This document shows, piece after piece, positions 1-9,105 of a DNA stretch of 64,000 nucleotides. Made by a program: the position numbers and the translations under genes. The notes beneath the pieces are model-generated. The model was not told the DNA's origin. It did no database searches and saw only the letters and a list, made by a program, of their open reading frames with translations. The stretch's first letter is position 1; the number at the start of each line of letters is the position of its first letter. Source of the DNA: Carnobacterium viridans (GTDB taxonomy: Bacteria > Bacillota > Bacilli > Lactobacillales > Carnobacteriaceae); contig NZ_FNJW01000008.1 in assembly GCF_900102725.1 (NCBI RefSeq), positions 620,001-684,000 of the forward strand, in the 5' to 3' direction.

Positions 1-1350
1 GAGAGCTGCAAGTCGGATAGCTGCCCTTAAGTAGTCTGTGAAAACAAAAAATGTACCCACATAAGTTTTCAATCCTCCGTGCAAATAAATTCCGTTTGCT
101 ATTGCTGCCATTGCAAATTCACGTACACCATACCAAATGTTCCGTCCTTCATATTGATCAGGTCGGAAATCTTTTTCTCCATTGATCATCGTATTATTGG
201 AAGATGACAAGTCAGCTGATCCACCCCATAAGTTTGGAACTTTTTTAGCAATTATATTTAATATTTCACCGCCTGTTTTGCGAGAAGCAGCCGCTTTATC
301 CATTATATCAAAAGTTGGTAATTCACTGTCCCAGTCAACTGGCAGTTTTCCAGATAAAGCTGTTTCAAATTGATCAGCTAAATCTACATACTCTTTACGG
401 TACCACTCTAACGTCTCTTTCCATTCTTTTTCTGCTTTTTCACCTGTTTTCTCAATTGTTTGGTGGAATCGTATAGCAACCTCATCTGGAACGAAGAAAT
501 CTTCATTTTTCCAACTATAAGCTTTTTTAGAAGCTGCTATTCCTTCAACACCAAGAGGTGCACCATGAACTTTATGTGTACCCGCATTTGGAGCTCCAAA
601 ACCAATGACTGTTTTCACTTCAATCAAAGTTGGTTGTTTTGTATTTTTCTTTGCTTTTTCAATAGCTTGGTTAATTTCATCTAAATTATTACCGTCTTTA
701 ACTAAAATATATTCCCAATCGTATGCTTCAAAACGTTTTCCTACATTCTCTGTAAAGGCTTTAGAGGTTGGCCCATCTAATGAGATATCATTTGAATCAT
801 ATAAAACAACTAACTTACCAAGTTTCAAGTGGCCAGCTAAACTAGCTGCTTCAGCTGAAACACCTTCCATTAAGTCCCCATCTCCACAGAGAGCATATGT
901 ATAATGGTCGATAACTTTATGATTTTGCTTATTGTAGGTTGCGGCTAAATGAACTTCTGACATTGCCATTCCAACACTATTTGCAATTCCTTGGCCTAGA
1001 GGTCCTGTCGTAGCTTCTACACCCTCTGTATGACGCACCTCTGGATGTCCGGGTGTTTTGCTTCCCCACTGACGAAATTGTTTCAAATCTTCTATAGACA
1101 CATCATAGCCTGATAAATGCAATATGCTGTATAGCAGCATAGAACCATGACCAGCTGATAAAACAAAACGATCGCGATCGAACCATTGTGCATTTTTCGG
1201 ATTCACTTTTAGATGTCTTGACCATAATACATAAGCCATTGGAGCGGCTCCCATTGGCAGTCCAGGATGTCCAGAATTTGCTTTTTGAATCCCTTCAATA
1301 CTTAATGTACGAATTGTATTAACCGCTAGTTCATCTATTTTATCAAACAT
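1..1350 (-). CDS. tkt: Transketolase, 3' end cut by the window edge
   Basis: The reverse strand reads as the first 450 residues of transketolase ([17 protein letters not shown]...), about two thirds of the usual ~665. Visible family motifs are [18 protein letters not shown] near residue 25, the thiamine-diphosphate motif CGDGDLMEG near 155, and the start of the pyrimidine-binding domain ([31 protein letters not shown]). The frame is open to base 1. The ATG at 1348-1350 follows an AGGAGG. The enzyme moves two-carbon ketol units between sugar phosphates in the cytoplasmic pentose-phosphate pathway. It is the last visible gene of the PTS operon, separated from the aldolase gene by a terminator-like hairpin, so its transcription may be partly independent. 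It probably feeds the products of the imported sugar into the pentose-phosphate pathway (inference). Confidence 0.95.
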   Translation of the reverse strand, partial: MFDKIDELAVNTIRTLSIEGIQKANSGHPGLPMGAAPMAYVLWSRHLKVNPKNAQWFDRDRFVLSAGHGSMLLYSILHLSGYDVSIEDLKQFRQWGSKTPGHPEVRHTEGVEATTGPLGQGIANSVGMAMSEVHLAATYNKQNHKVIDHYTYALCGDGDLMEGVSAEAASLAGHLKLGKLVVLYDSNDISLDGPTSKAFTENVGKRFEAYDWEYILVKDGNNLDEINQAIEKAKKNTKQPTLIEVKTVIGFGAPNAGTHKVHGAPLGVEGIAASKKAYSWKNEDFFVPDEVAIRFHQTIEKTGEKAEKEWKETLEWYRKEYVDLADQFETALSGKLPVDWDSELPTFDIMDKAAASRKTGGEILNIIAKKVPNLWGGSADLSSSNNTMINGEKDFRPDQYEGRNIWYGVREFAMAAIANGIYLHGGLKTYVGTFFVFTDYLRAAIRLAAL

Positions 1351-1369
1351 TATTTTTCCTCCTAAAAAG

Positions 1370-1398
1370 AAAAGCTAATCAATGTTGATTAGCTTTTT
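1370..1398 (-). terminator. Intra-operon terminator or attenuator before tkt
   Basis: A perfect 12-bp inverted repeat (AAAAGCTAATCA / TGATTAGCTTTT) with a 4-nt loop lies just after the aldolase stop codon and directly before the tkt Shine-Dalgarno, followed on the minus strand by a T-rich run. It looks like a rho-independent terminator placed inside the operon, likely to lower tkt expression relative to the PTS genes. Confidence 0.65.
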
Positions 1399-1406
1399 CC
1401 TAATTT

Positions 1407-2678
1407 TTATTTTAGAATATTACTAATTCTTGATGTAGCATTCTTAAGGTTATAGCATTCTGAATAATCTCGAATAGGGCGTTTAATATGATCAATTACG
1501 TAACGTTGCCCATCAATATTATGTTCTTTTAAATTTTTATACATTACGTTTATTTCGTGTTTCACTTCTTCATCATTAAAAGTATAATGTCCAGCGATAT
1601 CTAAAATATCTTTTGATAAATTTTCATCATTCATTATCTCATCTACAGTTAGTTTTGTTTGTTCACCAACCATCCATTTTCTCCAACGTTCACTTTTAAT
1701 TGCATGTAGCAAAAGTTTTTCTCGCGTGTTTGAAGATTTTTTAATCAAACCATTCTCCACTAATTTTGCTTCTACATCTGAAAGATTTAAATAGGCTCTT
1801 GTCTCTTCAGTACCATATTGTGGAGCAATATTGGTTGCTGTAATCGCTGAAGGAATGTGTTCTAATAATGACACATCATCTAAATAGTCACCATTATGTT
1901 CTTTCAATCCAACTCCATATTCTTTTGCCATTTGAGCTAAAGAGTAGGCATTTTTAAAGTTAAATTTACCAGCTTGTTCTGTCTTTCTAACTAATGTTCC
2001 AGTTTGCCCTACAATAAATGTTGGCATTGGTAAATCTCGTTTTTCTAGTTCAATTTTCAATTTTTGGATAAAGGTTTCATACGTTTCAGTAGATGTTAAC
2101 CCTCCGTTGGTTTCTTCAGTACCAACTTCATAGCCTATTTCAGGTAAATTTCTTTTTTTACGTTCTACTTCACAAAATTCAATTAATTCGACTGTTCTAT
2201 CTAATACCGTATCAAGAGGAATGACTTTACCTATTTCAAATGGGTCTTTAGTAGGATCAATCATCAAAAGATCAAAACCTGCTTCTATATCAGCCAAGTA
2301 AGATTTTTTACCTAAATCCATTGCTTCTTCAAAAGCTAAGTGATCATTACGTTCTTTATCCCGTTGCCATGGACCACCATGATCGCGACAAAGGTAGTAC
2401 AAATTATCATAGTTAATTTCTTTGGCTACGTCTTCTACTGCTTTTGCAAAACGAGTCTGATTCCATCCGTTTACATAACCCCCACCTAGTTCATCCATAT
2501 CAACTTGGTTACGACTTGCAATAAACATAACCGGATAATTATCTTCTTTTGATAATTCTAAAGTAGCTTGTACACAGTTCTTAGACATTGGCCCTACCCC
2601 AAGTAAAGTTGCACTTTCTCCTGTTTCTTGTAATTTTAATAATCCTTGTACCACTTTTTTAATTGCTAATTTTTCCAT
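1407..2678 (-). CDS. Class II D-tagatose-bisphosphate aldolase, non-catalytic subunit (GatZ/KbaZ family)
   Basis: The 423-residue protein has the length and motifs of GatZ/KbaZ proteins (PF08013): GVGPMSKNCVQATLELS, FIASRNQVD, YLCRDHGGPWQRD, FDLLMIDPTKDP and VGTEETNGGL. In enterobacteria this family stabilises the catalytic GatY/KbaY aldolase that splits tagatose-1,6-bisphosphate. No GatY/KbaY gene is visible here, so the partner is elsewhere or the protein acts alone. It lies between PTS EIIC and transketolase, which implies processing of a phosphorylated hexose or pentulose brought in by that PTS. The exact substrate cannot be told from sequence. Confidence 0.85.
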   Translation of the reverse strand: MEKLAIKKVVQGLLKLQETGESATLLGVGPMSKNCVQATLELSKEDNYPVMFIASRNQVDMDELGGGYVNGWNQTRFAKAVEDVAKEINYDNLYYLCRDHGGPWQRDKERNDHLAFEEAMDLGKKSYLADIEAGFDLLMIDPTKDPFEIGKVIPLDTVLDRTVELIEFCEVERKKRNLPEIGYEVGTEETNGGLTSTETYETFIQKLKIELEKRDLPMPTFIVGQTGTLVRKTEQAGKFNFKNAYSLAQMAKEYGVGLKEHNGDYLDDVSLLEHIPSAITATNIAPQYGTEETRAYLNLSDVEAKLVENGLIKKSSNTREKLLLHAIKSERWRKWMVGEQTKLTVDEIMNDENLSKDILDIAGHYTFNDEEVKHEINVMYKNLKEHNIDGQRYVIDHIKRPIRDYSECYNLKNATSRISNILK

Positions 2679-2698
2679 ATTCTTCCATCTCCTATCGT

Positions 2699-3790
2699 TT
2701 ATTTAACTAACTTTACATCTTGATTTTTTTTAGTATCTTCTTTAACGGTATCTTGAACAAGATTTGGCTTAGTAAAGTGTAATATTGCTACTGAAATGAA
2801 CACACCTATAAACATTGAAAGTACATACCATAATTTCCCGTTAACTACTGGCAGAATGATTAATCCTCCATGAGGAACTAGAGCTTCCACGTTATTTATC
2901 ATCCCTAGTGCACCACCTATAGCACTACCTATCGTTATTGCGGGCAACACTCGTTTTATATCTTTTACAGCAAATGGAATGGCACCTTCAGTAATGCCTA
3001 TTAATCCCATAAATAATGCTGAGAAACCTAAATCCCTATCTTCAGATTCATATTTTTTACGATCGATGAATGTAGAAATGGCCATAGCTAATGGCGGAAT
3101 TGCTACTGCAATTCTATGTGCGCCATTTGGAGAATAGATACCTTCAGCCATCAAAGCCAATGTAAATGCAGTTGCTGTCTTATTGATTGGACCACCCATA
3201 TCGATAGCAGTCATCGCTCCAATAAGTAATCCGAGTAAAATAGCATTTGCACCTTGTAAATTACCTAGAACGCTAATTAACCATGTCATTGCTGCGCCGA
3301 TTGGAACCGCAATAATATAGATATAAATTATACCTAGAACAAAAACTGTAAAAATAGGCACAATTAGAATTGGCATAATAGTTCTAATTGTTGCAGGAAC
3401 TTTCCATGTTTTGCACCATTTTACAAGGTAACCAGTAGCGACCCCCATGATCATGGCTCCCAAAAAACCAGTTTGGACTTGTGATTCTCCAATTGGGTTG
3501 TTTGCAACAAATCCTAAAATCATAGCTGGTGCGATCCCTGGTTTACCAGCTAAAGAATAAGCAATGTAACCCGCCAACAATGGTATCATCATTGCAAAAC
3601 CCGCAACTCCCAAGTCATTTAAATTTTGCATGAAAGGATTTGTTATCTCTAAACCAGTATCAGTGGCTGTACCTGTAGATAATGCGACTGCTAAAAAAAC
3701 CCCTCCAACAACAACTGCTGGCAACATGTAAGAAACTCCTGTATTAAAAGCTTTTTGTAAATCCTTTAATATATTATTTTTCTTCGCCAT
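2699..3790 (-). CDS. PTS fructose-family EIIC permease
   Basis: This 363-residue, strongly hydrophobic protein has about nine membrane segments and the fructose-family EIIC signatures FNTGVSYMLPAVVVGG, IAYSLAGKPGIAPA, AIDMGGPINKTATAF, FSALFMGLIGITEGAIPFAV and LVPHGGLIILP. It forms the sugar channel of a phosphotransferase system in the membrane. The neighbouring genes encode separate EIIB and EIIA proteins. EIIA, EIIB and EIIC are separate polypeptides rather than the usual FruA fusion, so the sugar may be fructose or a related polyol or sugar; the sequence does not decide. Confidence 0.93.
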   Translation of the reverse strand: MAKKNNILKDLQKAFNTGVSYMLPAVVVGGVFLAVALSTGTATDTGLEITNPFMQNLNDLGVAGFAMMIPLLAGYIAYSLAGKPGIAPAMILGFVANNPIGESQVQTGFLGAMIMGVATGYLVKWCKTWKVPATIRTIMPILIVPIFTVFVLGIIYIYIIAVPIGAAMTWLISVLGNLQGANAILLGLLIGAMTAIDMGGPINKTATAFTLALMAEGIYSPNGAHRIAVAIPPLAMAISTFIDRKKYESEDRDLGFSALFMGLIGITEGAIPFAVKDIKRVLPAITIGSAIGGALGMINNVEALVPHGGLIILPVVNGKLWYVLSMFIGVFISVAILHFTKPNLVQDTVKEDTKKNQDVKLVK

Positions 3791-3813
3791 TATTGTTCCT
3801 CCATATTTTTATT

Positions 3814-4128
3814 TTATAATGTTTCTGCTTTATCAAGGGTCTCTGATGGGTGTTTTATTGCTTCACCTGGATCAATTTGAAGCACTTTTCCTTCACTAAG
3901 TTTTTCATCAAATCTTTCTTCTCCATCAATACCAATTCCTACAGCTAAAATTACTACATCGGCTTCATCAATGGTCTCTTGATCTAACTCATTATCGATT
4001 CCCATACCACCTTGAGTTTCTACTTGGTATTCATATCCTCTTTTTTTACATTCTCTTTCTATTGCTTCCTGTGCCATATAAGTATGTGCTACACCTGTTG
4101 GGCACGCTGTAACTGCGACAATTTTCAT
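3814..4128 (-). CDS. PTS fructose-family EIIB
   Basis: The 104-residue protein begins MKIVAVTACPTGVAHTYMA, the EIIB-Fru signature in which Cys9 carries the phosphate passed from EIIA to the sugar. ETQGGMGIDNEL and DEADVVILAVGIGI complete the fold. It is cytoplasmic, of normal length, and spaced about 20 bp from both EIIA and EIIC in the same operon. Confidence 0.94.
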   Translation of the reverse strand: MKIVAVTACPTGVAHTYMAQEAIERECKKRGYEYQVETQGGMGIDNELDQETIDEADVVILAVGIGIDGEERFDEKLSEGKVLQIDPGEAIKHPSETLDKAETL

Positions 4129-4150
4129 CTTTATTCCTCCTATTGTTTTT

Positions 4151-4624
4151 TTATATAGAGCTTAGAATTTCATATGCTTCATTTTGATTTTTAACTTGAA
4201 TTAACTTTTCTCTAAAAGTATCATCTAATAATTTTTTACTTAATTGAGAAATAAACTTTAAGTGGATATTATTGCTATTTTCGGCTGGTACACCAATAAG
4301 AAAAACTAACTTTACTGATTCCTCATAGTCTTCTGTCCACAAGAATTCGCTTTCAGTTTGTAAAAAGCTAATAAAAGGAGTATTAACAACTGAACTTTTC
4401 CCATGAGGAATAGCTATTTTATAGCCTATAGCAGTTGGGACTTCAGCTTCTCTATTCATAATAGCTTCAAAAAATGGTGCTTTCTTAGTTATTAAGTCAT
4501 TCTCCTTGGACTTATCTACTAAAAACTCTAAAATATCTTCTTTTTTTGTTAATTTACTCTGTAGAAAAATCATTTCTTTTCTAATAACATCTCCTGAGAT
4601 ATCATTCATTATTTTCAGCTCCAA
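4151..4624 (-). CDS. PTS fructose-family EIIA
   Basis: This 157-residue EIIA type 2 protein has the phosphorylation site in TAIGYKIAIPHGKSS, with His74 as the likely phospho-acceptor. It passes phosphate from HPr to EIIB. Its start overlaps the end of the upstream regulator gene by about 23 bp, which suggests translational coupling of regulator and transporter. Confidence 0.92.
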   Translation of the reverse strand: MELKIMNDISGDVIRKEMIFLQSKLTKKEDILEFLVDKSKENDLITKKAPFFEAIMNREAEVPTAIGYKIAIPHGKSSVVNTPFISFLQTESEFLWTEDYEESVKLVFLIGVPAENSNNIHLKFISQLSKKLLDDTFREKLIQVKNQNEAYEILSSI

Positions 4625-6539
4625 TCATTCTAAAAAATTCTTCTTTCTCTTTTATCCTATTTATTTGATTTAATTTCTCTTTTGATTCTACTAAATAATA
4701 AATATCTGATAAAATATTTTTTATCTCTTTAGAATCTTTTGCAGCAATACAAACATAAAAAATGATTTTCACCGGATAATCATTCCATTTGAAATAATTT
4801 TTGTTTTTAATAACCGCGATTACTGTCTTATTTACAAACTTAGGGTTGCCGTGGGGAATTGCTGCTCCAGTCGGCAAATCTGTTCCTCCAACTGATTCTC
4901 TTGATAGCATACTGTCTATAAATTCTTTTTCAATATACTTTTCAGAAAAAAGTTTTTCGCCAATATTCTCAATTAACTCTTCCTTATTTGTAAAATCAAC
5001 ATCGAAAAAAACAAATTCTGGATTCACATAGTTATTTAGATAGGGTAATTCATCAATTTGATTATTTGATGGTTCGATTATTTTTTTTTCATTTGCTCCA
5101 AGTTTAGAGATATTCTTAATATCTTGACTGTTTAAGAACGGAGAAACCAAAACAACTTTTTTATCTGGAATATTAAGCTGAACCGTGGATATTATAAAAT
5201 CTACATTACTTAAATCTATAAATTCTATTTCTGCCTTTGAAGCTGCTTCTAAAGTATCAAAAGAAGGGAATATATTCTTCACTCTGTTGATAAGTAATTC
5301 AGATGTAGCTACTCCCATTTGACAAACAACAAGAATTTTTTTATTTAATTTAGCTTGTTCAATCGTTGCTTGGAAATAAATAGTTAGAAATCCAATCTCA
5401 TCATCATTAAAAGTAATATTGAGTTTGTCTTCGTATTCACTCATTATGACCCAAATAGTATTAAACGTTAGACAAAAATCGTTTCTGATTTGCGATATAA
5501 AAGGATTTTCAATTTTTATTCCTTGTTTAAGCCGATAAATCATTGGTGGTATATGATTTTTTAACTGTTTTTCTAGTTCTTTATCTTCTATAAAATTTAC
5601 ATTTAATGATTTCGATACTTTAGAAATTATTTCTTGCACAACGGATAAATGAGTTTCTTCAATCGGAAATGGTTCGAATCTATTTGAGATAAGATGTTTT
5701 GAAAAGTATTCAACATCTGAATCCTCATAATCAATGTTCAGTCTTAAAGATATTTTTCCAAGAATGTAATCAGCAATCCTTACAAAGGTTGCATCTTTTT
5801 CTTGCTTTTTATTCAGTTTATTACGACTATTCAACTGCTTCTTAATTGATAATCTGTAAACTAAAATAATCATGACATTTAAAATATTAAAAATATAATG
5901 TTCAGCTATTACTGTTGTTTCTTCTTTAACATAATCATATAAGACTCTCGAACATACTTTAACCACATTCTCTCCATAATAAGGAATTAGTAAATTGATT
6001 TTTTGTAGTTCGTCATCCTCAAACGAAAAACTATTCTCTCCAAATAGGTAACGGTTAAATTCAAGATATCCTTTTTGAAAATTTTCTTCATTTCCACTAA
6101 GCCTGGTTCCGTAAGCATCACTCTTCAAAATTAAACTGTTTCCATTTGAAAGTTTCTTTATGATAAAATCAAAATCTTTTTTTATAGATGTTTTGCTTAC
6201 CATAAATAATTCTGATAACTCATTAAATGTTAAAAAACTTTGATTAAATAAAAGTAATGCCATTATTTTTTTTCTTCTACCCCAAGTAGAAAAATCAATA
6301 CCTTCATTTTCTGTAACTATAGTTAGTTTTTCTTTTTCTTTAATCGCTCTTATTCCAACACCTGGTTTTTTCTCAATCCTGATATTTCTTTGCATAAAGT
6401 GTTTTTCAATTAATTTGATATCCGAGTGTATCGTTCTTTCTGATACACCCAACTTATCAGCATAAGTCTTCACAATTTCATACCCGTTCTGTCTCAATAA
6501 AAAATCAACTAATTCCTTTTGCCTCTTATTTAGATTAAT
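4602..6539 (-). CDS. PRD-containing BglG/MtlR-type regulator with EIIB and EIIA domains
   Basis: Residue numbers count from the in-frame TTG at 6495-6497. The order is an N-terminal winged helix (GVSERTIHSDIKLIEKHF), a second Mga-like HTH, two PTS-regulation domains (candidate histidines near 200, 268 and 315; a Tyr sits near 375 where a His is usual), a Gat-like EIIB domain with Cys392 (VVCQMGVATSE), and a C-terminal EIIA domain with His549 (TGAAIPHGNP). Such activators switch on their own PTS operon when dephosphorylated by transport. The start given here is an ATT at 6537-6539: from there the frame reads INLNKRQKELVDFLLRQNGY, the usual beginning of this helix-turn-helix, with an AAAGGA 10 nt upstream. 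No ATG exists between the in-frame TAA at 6558-6560 and the TTG. The start is uncertain; the identity is sure. Confidence 0.9.
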   Translation of the reverse strand: MNLNKRQKELVDFLLRQNGYEIVKTYADKLGVSERTIHSDIKLIEKHFMQRNIRIEKKPGVGIRAIKEKEKLTIVTENEGIDFSTWGRRKKIMALLLFNQSFLTFNELSELFMVSKTSIKKDFDFIIKKLSNGNSLILKSDAYGTRLSGNEENFQKGYLEFNRYLFGENSFSFEDDELQKINLLIPYYGENVVKVCSRVLYDYVKEETTVIAEHYIFNILNVMIILVYRLSIKKQLNSRNKLNKKQEKDATFVRIADYILGKISLRLNIDYEDSDVEYFSKHLISNRFEPFPIEETHLSVVQEIISKVSKSLNVNFIEDKELEKQLKNHIPPMIYRLKQGIKIENPFISQIRNDFCLTFNTIWVIMSEYEDKLNITFNDDEIGFLTIYFQATIEQAKLNKKILVVCQMGVATSELLINRVKNIFPSFDTLEAASKAEIEFIDLSNVDFIISTVQLNIPDKKVVLVSPFLNSQDIKNISKLGANEKKIIEPSNNQIDELPYLNNYVNPEFVFFDVDFTNKEELIENIGEKLFSEKYIEKEFIDSMLSRESVGGTDLPTGAAIPHGNPKFVNKTVIAVIKNKNYFKWNDYPVKIIFYVCIAAKDSKEIKNILSDIYYLVESKEKLNQINRIKEKEEFFRMIGAENNE

Positions 6540-6603
6540 GCTGATCCCGTCCTTTCTTTATCTTACCTCCATCCATAACTCTATTATCTCTTGCTATGGA
6601 TTT

Positions 6604-6632
6604 ATTATATAACCCAATGTAAGCGTTGTATA
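6604..6632 (-). promoter_or_regulatory. Predicted promoter of the PTS operon
   Basis: On the minus strand TATACA (6627-6632) and TATAAT (6604-6609) are separated by 17 bp, about 65 bp before the regulator start. A cre-like sequence (TGTAAGCGTTGTAT, 6618-6631) overlaps the -35 and spacer, matching 12 of 14 positions of TGWAANCGNTNWCA by eye. This suggests CcpA repression by preferred sugars. Confidence 0.5.
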
Positions 6633-6742
6633 TCACATATAGCTTCAGGATGTTTATGTTTTCTTTTAATACTTGTTGCAATTTTTTTCTACAACATAAA
6701 AAAATAAATACTTTGATTTTGAATTCTGTTAATATAATATAC

Positions 6743-6799
6743 AAAAAATAGATTCTATAGATGGACATTTTTTAATGTCCATTCTATAGGATCTATTTT
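6743..6799 (-). terminator. Long hairpin terminator after the 7012-7350 ORF
   Basis: A long imperfect stem (AATAGAT, CTATAGA and GGACAT arms around a loop near 6771) is followed on the minus strand by six T residues. It fits the end of transcripts coming from the 8288-7012 genes and insulates the PTS operon. The rest of 6800-7011 shows no gene. Confidence 0.6.
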
Positions 6800-7011
6800 A
6801 TTATTCTGCAACTGTTTCTTATCTTCTGGTAGACCATTAAAAAATACCTCATGATGGTAAATTTTAAACTTCCGTTATGTCACTGCTACTATTCGTGACA
6901 ATATACGTTTACAGGTTTAAAGATATTTTGGAGCTGTCAAATATCCTTTGGAAATCTAGTAATTATCTTTTTAAAGAAAAGACTATCTCCTTTAGCTTTT
7001 TTATAGACGCT

Positions 7012-7350
7012 TTACCCCGCGTACTTATCATAAGCTTTCTTGTCATAGAATAGCGTCAAACTATAGGGCTTTTCTTCTTCATCGCCCCATATGGTTCCTT
7101 TTATGGTTAGATTTGCACCTAATCCTTGGTCGTTATAATATTCCGTAGAGTAAAAATCCCCATAAGTTGGATCTTTCAATTCACCTTCGAAAGACAAAAC
7201 TTCTTCAAAATCATAAACAGATACTTCCATTTGTGTACCAAAATAATCACTAAAAAATTCTGTCGTTTCTTCTCCACTTTCAAGATTATACGTGGCTTTT
7301 TTCACTGATTGATTCCCTTTCAAAAGGGAGATGTGGATATCATCAATCAA
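7012..7350 (-). CDS. Unknown acidic protein, possibly a truncated gene
   Basis: An open frame of 112 residues from a TTG codon, acidic and rich in Tyr, Asp and Glu, with beta-strand-like character (TQMEVSVYDFEEVLSFEGEL, GANLTIKGTIWGDEEEKPYS). I do not recognise a family. The frame stays open upstream to a TAA near 7393 without any ATG, and the TTG has no clear Shine-Dalgarno. The first part therefore overlaps the end of the upstream gene and may be the remains of a longer protein or a frameshifted C-terminal part. The terminator at 6743-6799 follows it. Confidence 0.4.
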   Translation of the reverse strand: MIDDIHISLLKGNQSVKKATYNLESGEETTEFFSDYFGTQMEVSVYDFEEVLSFEGELKDPTYGDFYSTEYYNDQGLGANLTIKGTIWGDEEEKPYSLTLFYDKKAYDKYAG

Positions 7351-7352
7351 TT

Positions 7353-8288
7353 CTATATTACACCTGTAGCTATTAGACTGACAAAACCAGCAATATAATA
7401 TTTACGTAAATGAACTCCTAATATATTCGTAGTAAATTCAGGAAATTCTGATTTTAAAATTGATAACCTTACTGAATTATCTGTTACAGAAACAATATCC
7501 ATAATAGAAATAATATAGATATCTACGTCAACTTTATCTTCCATATATAGTTTTATAGATCTAATAAAATCGCGAATTTGATTAGAATCGTTAGAAGTCG
7601 TTGAAAAAAATGAATCTGGGAGATTAATTTTTACATCTTTATTATTTTCTCGAGGATCTATTACATGTAATACTGGGAATTGATTTTCATTTAATTCAAT
7701 TGAAACTAATTTTGCTATAGATCGTCTTTGCTTACCTATATCTCCGTATGTTAAATTATGTATTTCTTTTTTCCTGATTTTTAGTGTACCTGACCTTCCA
7801 AAGCTAGAAGAACTATCATCTACATTATCCAATGTGGTTGGTCTTTGTTGGCCATTATCTATATTGACCACAGAACGTCTCCTCTCTCTATTGGTAGGTG
7901 TTGTAGGTCTTCTAAGAGGCGGATCACTTGGAGCTCCAAATAAGCTTTTCAATATGCTACTATTTGATTTTGAATTACTATTTCTAGTTTGACTACCATT
8001 GATTTGTTGATTTGGATAATATTTAGAACCATCTGGTCTTCTTAAAAAAAAGTGAGTACATGTTTGTATATGATTTTTATTTTTAAAAGTTTTAAATAGT
8101 GGTTGAAATTCTACAGTTTCTCTAGGTTCAGCAAAAGTGATTGAGCATCCACATTCGGGGGTTGGACAGTATAAGCTTTCTTTAATAATAATTTTTTCAT
8201 TTTCAGTATAATTCATTAATTCGTAAGGCGTTATTTCTTTTATTTCTCCACTACTCTCAATTTCGTATAATGCAGATTCAATTGTCAT
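7353..8288 (-). CDS. Unknown protein with an N-terminal CoiA-like Cys/His motif and disordered middle
   Basis: The 311-residue protein begins with a good GGAGG site and ATG. Residues about 40-85 carry CPTPECGCSITFAEP...HIQTCTHFF, a Cys/His arrangement reminiscent of the zinc-binding start of CoiA-like proteins (resemblance only). Residues about 95-170 are rich in Ser, Thr, Pro and Arg and look disordered. The last 130 residues look folded and end with a short hydrophobic stretch (YYIAGFVSLIATGVI). No function can be assigned. It is the first gene of a two-gene unit with the 7012-7350 frame, beside a decayed IS630 element and a toxin-antitoxin pair, which fits an accessory island. Confidence 0.6.
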   Translation of the reverse strand: MTIESALYEIESSGEIKEITPYELMNYTENEKIIIKESLYCPTPECGCSITFAEPRETVEFQPLFKTFKNKNHIQTCTHFFLRRPDGSKYYPNQQINGSQTRNSNSKSNSSILKSLFGAPSDPPLRRPTTPTNRERRRSVVNIDNGQQRPTTLDNVDDSSSSFGRSGTLKIRKKEIHNLTYGDIGKQRRSIAKLVSIELNENQFPVLHVIDPRENNKDVKINLPDSFFSTTSNDSNQIRDFIRSIKLYMEDKVDVDIYIISIMDIVSVTDNSVRLSILKSEFPEFTTNILGVHLRKYYIAGFVSLIATGVI

Positions 8289-8554
8289 TTATTAGCCTCC
8301 AGTTTATTAACATTCTTTTAGTACTTTTAGATATCTGTAGAGTTTTGCATAATTATTTTAAAATATAATTTTTCAACTTATATAAGTTCTAAAGAAAAAA
8401 CAATACAGTTAAATGCGTTCTAAATGCTCATCCACTTACTTTTATGCGCTTTCATTTTAACATACTTATGTATTTTTATAAATACAACGTATAATAAAAA
8501 TGAAAAAAATTTAATAACTTTAAATATATATATAGAGAATTAAGTTTCGCTAAT

Positions 8555-9030
8555 TTACAATCGAACACACAGTCGATTAATGATAACTATTGAATTTTTA
8601 GCTATTTCTATCAGAACGATATGGAAGTTTTTACGAATTTCGAACATTTTATTGTAAAAGACATTATCAATGACTTTCTCTTTAAGCAATTTCTACAAAC
8701 CTTCAATCAGATTCAGATTTAGACGGTATAGCAGAAGAAACAGGAGTTCAATTTGAGGTTTATTTTCTTCGATAAAAGGTTGAATTAACTTAGAGTGATG
8801 GATTCGTGCATTATTGAGAACAAGAACAATCTTTCCGGGATAACGCACTAATAAGTGCTTCAGAAAAGTGAGAAACTTTTTTGCATCATAGGCTTCATGT
8901 TCCTCACAATAGATATCCCCAGATACATATAATTTATTTCCTGCTCTCGCTCAATAGGGGTTTCTTCATTTTCTATGACATATTTCTCAACCTCATTAAG
9001 CCCTACTTTGTATCAGTCTTTATATTTCGT
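8555..9030 (-). pseudogene. IS630-family transposase relic
   Basis: Reading the minus strand with one frame change gives the C-terminal half of an IS630-type DDE transposase: EEHEAYDAKKFLTFLKHLLV, RYPGKIVLVLNNARIHHSKL, then a degenerate proline-poor version of the 'PPYSPxLNLIE' motif (LNLNLIEGL), a TAG inside the frame, and LKEKVIDNVFYNKM up to a natural-looking stop at 8555. Start and most of the N-terminal half are missing. No active element remains. 8289-8554 contains no other gene that I can see. Confidence 0.75.
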
Positions 9031-9059
9031 TTGTCACATCAAGTTAGACAAACGAAATA
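9023..9059. repeat. Perfect 13-bp inverted repeat downstream of the toxin gene
   Basis: TATTTCGTTTGTC and its exact complement flank an 11-nt loop. It lies between the toxin stop and the IS630 relic. There is no T run on the minus strand, so it may be a weak terminator for the toxin-antitoxin transcript or an old end of the insertion sequence. Confidence 0.5.
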
Positions 9060-9105
9060 ATATAAAATCTTTTATAACATCGATGCAAATGAAATTGCTG
9101 GTTTT

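Noticed and set aside
6535..6768. 77-codon minus-strand frame upstream of the PTS regulator
   Set aside because: It lies over the promoter and leader, has no ribosome-binding site and shows no homology.
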